From JAGXQV01 sp964527565 (GTDB taxonomy: Bacteria; Pseudomonadota; Gammaproteobacteria; Burkholderiales; Sulfuricellaceae), in assembly GCA_964527565.1 (NCBI GenBank), contig CAZGOY010000006.1, positions 48,665 to 112,664 on the forward strand: a stretch of DNA of 64,000 nt, read 5' to 3'. Below the pieces are notes generated by a model. The model worked only from the letters and a program-made list of their open reading frames with translations. It was not told the DNA's origin and searched no databases. This document shows, piece after piece, positions 62,807 through 64,000 of the stretch (its first letter is position 1; each line of letters begins with the position of its first letter). The position numbers and the translations under genes are program-made.

Positions 62807-63450
62807 TAGGCACCTGCCTTTACGCCGGGGCGCACGATGAGATGACCATTTTTTGAACCTGGAACCGCCCCTTTAATCAACAGCAACTGACGCTCGGTAT
62901 CGATACGCACGATTTCCAGATTCTGAACGGTACGCTGAACGGCGCCATAATGGCCTGCCATTTTCTTGCCGGGAAACACGCGCCCCGGATCCTGCGCCTG
63001 ACCAATGGAACCCGCACTGTTATGGGACAGCGAATTACCGTGGCTGGCACGATTGGACCTGAAATTGTGACGCTTGATAGCACCGGAAAACCCCTTACCC
63101 TGGGAAGTACCGGTCACATCAACAACTTGACCAACCTGGAAAATATCGACACCGATCTTGGCACCCAACGCAAAATTGGCTGCCGCATCGGCAGACAGCG
63201 TGAACTCCCTGAGCACAGAGCCCGCATCAGCACCAGCAACAGCATAATGCCCAGCCTGCGCCTTGGTTACACGCCCCTTACGGCGTTCGCCGAATGCTAC
63301 CTGAACGGCAGAATAGCCGTCGTTCGCAGGAGTTTTAATCTGGGTCACACGGTTATCCGACACGTCCACCACTGTTACCGGGACGGAGTTTCCGTCATCA
63401 GTAAAAATGCGGGTCATGCCGACCTTGCGACCGACAAGTCCTAAACTCAT
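62806..63450 (-). CDS. rplC: 50S ribosomal protein L3
   Basis: 214 aa. LGLVGRKVGMTRIFTDDGNSVPVTVVDV and the GKGFSGAIKRHNFRSNRASHGNSLSHNSAGSIGQAQDPGRVFPGKKMAGHYG extension that reaches the catalytic centre. ATG 63450 has AAGGA 8 nt upstream. A GTG lies just before. Preceded by a 121-bp gap with a promoter and hairpin. Confidence 0.97.
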   Translation of the reverse strand: MSLGLVGRKVGMTRIFTDDGNSVPVTVVDVSDNRVTQIKTPANDGYSAVQVAFGERRKGRVTKAQAGHYAVAGADAGSVLREFTLSADAAANFALGAKIGVDIFQVGQVVDVTGTSQGKGFSGAIKRHNFRSNRASHGNSLSHNSAGSIGQAQDPGRVFPGKKMAGHYGAVQRTVQNLEIVRIDTERQLLLIKGAVPGSKNGHLIVRPGVKAGA

Positions 63451-63471
63451 CACAATTTTCCTTATATCAAG

Positions 63472-63491
63472 GCCGGTTACGATTGACCGGC
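63472..63491 (-). promoter_or_regulatory. leader hairpin before rplC
   Basis: GCCGGT/ACCGGC, 6-bp stem with an 8-nt loop, ends about 10 nt before the rplC ribosome site (minus strand). No T tract follows. Its place between a promoter and the L3-L4 genes suggests a regulatory leader. Confidence 0.5.
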
Positions 63492-63534
63492 ATAACTTCT
63501 CACGGCAAAAATATTACAACCGGAAAAACCGCTT

Positions 63535-63562
63535 ATTATACACAATTTTTCCAGACAGACAA
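63535..63562 (-). promoter_or_regulatory. promoter in the rpsJ-rplC gap
   Basis: On the minus strand a perfect TATAAT (63535-63540) is preceded by TTGTCT (63557-63562) at 16 bp, or TTTGTC at 17 bp. It lies just after the rpsJ stop, and the predicted start is near 63528. Confidence 0.65.
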
Positions 63563-63571
63563 ACAGTCGCC

Positions 63572-63880
63572 TTATAGCTTGATCTCAACATCAACACCCG
63601 CTGGCAAATCGAGCTTCATCAGTGCGTCTACGGTCTTGTCTGTGGGATCAATGATATCCATCAGGCGCAAGTGTGTACGAATTTCCAACTGATCGCGTGA
63701 CGTCTTATTAACGTGCGGCGAACGCAGAATATCAAAGCGCTCAATGCGAGTCGGCAGGGGAACCGGTCCCTTGACAACGGCACCGGTACGCTTGGCGGTT
63801 TCGACAATTTCCAACGCAGATTGATCTATCAAACGGTAATCAAACGCCTTAAGGCGAATACGAATTTTCTGGCTTTGCAT
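63572..63880 (-). CDS. rpsJ: 30S ribosomal protein S10
   Basis: 102 aa. KIRIRLKAFDYRLIDQSALEIVETAKRTGAVVKGPVPLPTRIERFDILRSPHVNK is nearly invariant. Also serves as the NusE antitermination subunit. Follows tuf directly, as in many bacteria with str-S10 fused. Confidence 0.97.
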   Translation of the reverse strand: MQSQKIRIRLKAFDYRLIDQSALEIVETAKRTGAVVKGPVPLPTRIERFDILRSPHVNKTSRDQLEIRTHLRLMDIIDPTDKTVDALMKLDLPAGVDVEIKL

Positions 63881-63946
63881 GTTTTATCCAAAGAGCGACG
63901 CAGCTGTCCTGATACCAATATATCCGGGCCCACCGCGTAAGTTAAA

Positions 63947-64000
63947 TTACTCGATAACCTTAGCCACGACACCGGCACCAACAGTACGGCCACCTTCACG
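63947..64000 (-). CDS. tuf: elongation factor Tu, C-terminal fragment
   Basis: The last 17 codons plus stop are inside the window: REGGRTVGAGVVAKVIE, the universal EF-Tu C-terminus. The gene continues beyond the right edge. The 66-bp gap to rpsJ has no obvious terminator. Confidence 0.95.
   Translation of the reverse strand, partial: REGGRTVGAGVVAKVIE

Overview
The window is a stretch of a high-GC betaproteobacterial chromosome. The gene sets point to Nitrosomonadales-like relatives (inference): the run leuC-leuD-leuB-asd-fimV-truA-trpF-trpB-trpA-accD-folC-SPOR-cvpA-purF, the secY-infA-rpmJ-rpsM order in the ribosomal cluster, and a metZ-type methionine route. Most genes are vertical housekeeping genes. 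Only a few short tracts look mobile or acquired.

Layout. Positions 1-1130 (minus) hold the edge of a signalling cluster: a PAS protein cut by the window start, a CheC-type phosphatase and a CheY-like receiver. Then come a Nudix hydrolase, a small ABM-like protein with its own promoter, a 172-bp element with perfect 15-bp terminal inverted repeats, and short-form hisG. Positions 3342-7380 (minus) are tsaE, amiC and a secreted fibronectin-III protein. queG is divergent from tsaE, and the two start regions overlap.

Positions 8419-13420 are the main accessory insertion. Non-coding, repeat-bearing debris surrounds a two-gene operon encoding a PD-(D/E)XK-like nuclease and a 1053-aa Ski2-like helicase. 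This is best read as a Hachiman-like (HamAB/AbpAB-type) antiviral pair with an altered helicase motif III. Next are lptG-lptF (minus), divergent pepA-holC-orf and convergent ispH.

Positions 19258-35966 (plus) are the biosynthetic superoperon: leucine genes with an entericidin-like lipoprotein between leuC and leuD, then asd, fimV, a lone EcfT-like membrane protein, truA, trpFBA, accD, folC, a SPOR protein, cvpA and purF. In many relatives metZ follows purF directly. Here about 9 kb intervene: rlhA, a 71-aa orf, a diverged DAHP-synthase-like gene, a lipoprotein, a group II intron reverse-transcriptase scar and an RND efflux pair flanked by 25-bp direct repeats.

metZ itself is preceded by a full regulatory leader on the minus strand: a sigma70 promoter, a SAM-II (SAM-alpha) type riboswitch, an intrinsic terminator and then the gene. 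This is the clearest cis-regulatory discovery in the window. A small orphan protein, pbpG, a cold-shock gene, icd and rluE follow. Positions 49927-64000 (minus) carry the tuf-S10-spc-alpha ribosomal superoperon from the 3' end of tuf to rplQ. It has recognisable internal promoters in the rpsQ-rplN gap (the spc promoter position) and in an enlarged rpsJ-rplC gap.

Start codons were chosen from Shine-Dalgarno spacing, overlaps and family N-termini. No database search was run, so family names rest on motif recognition.
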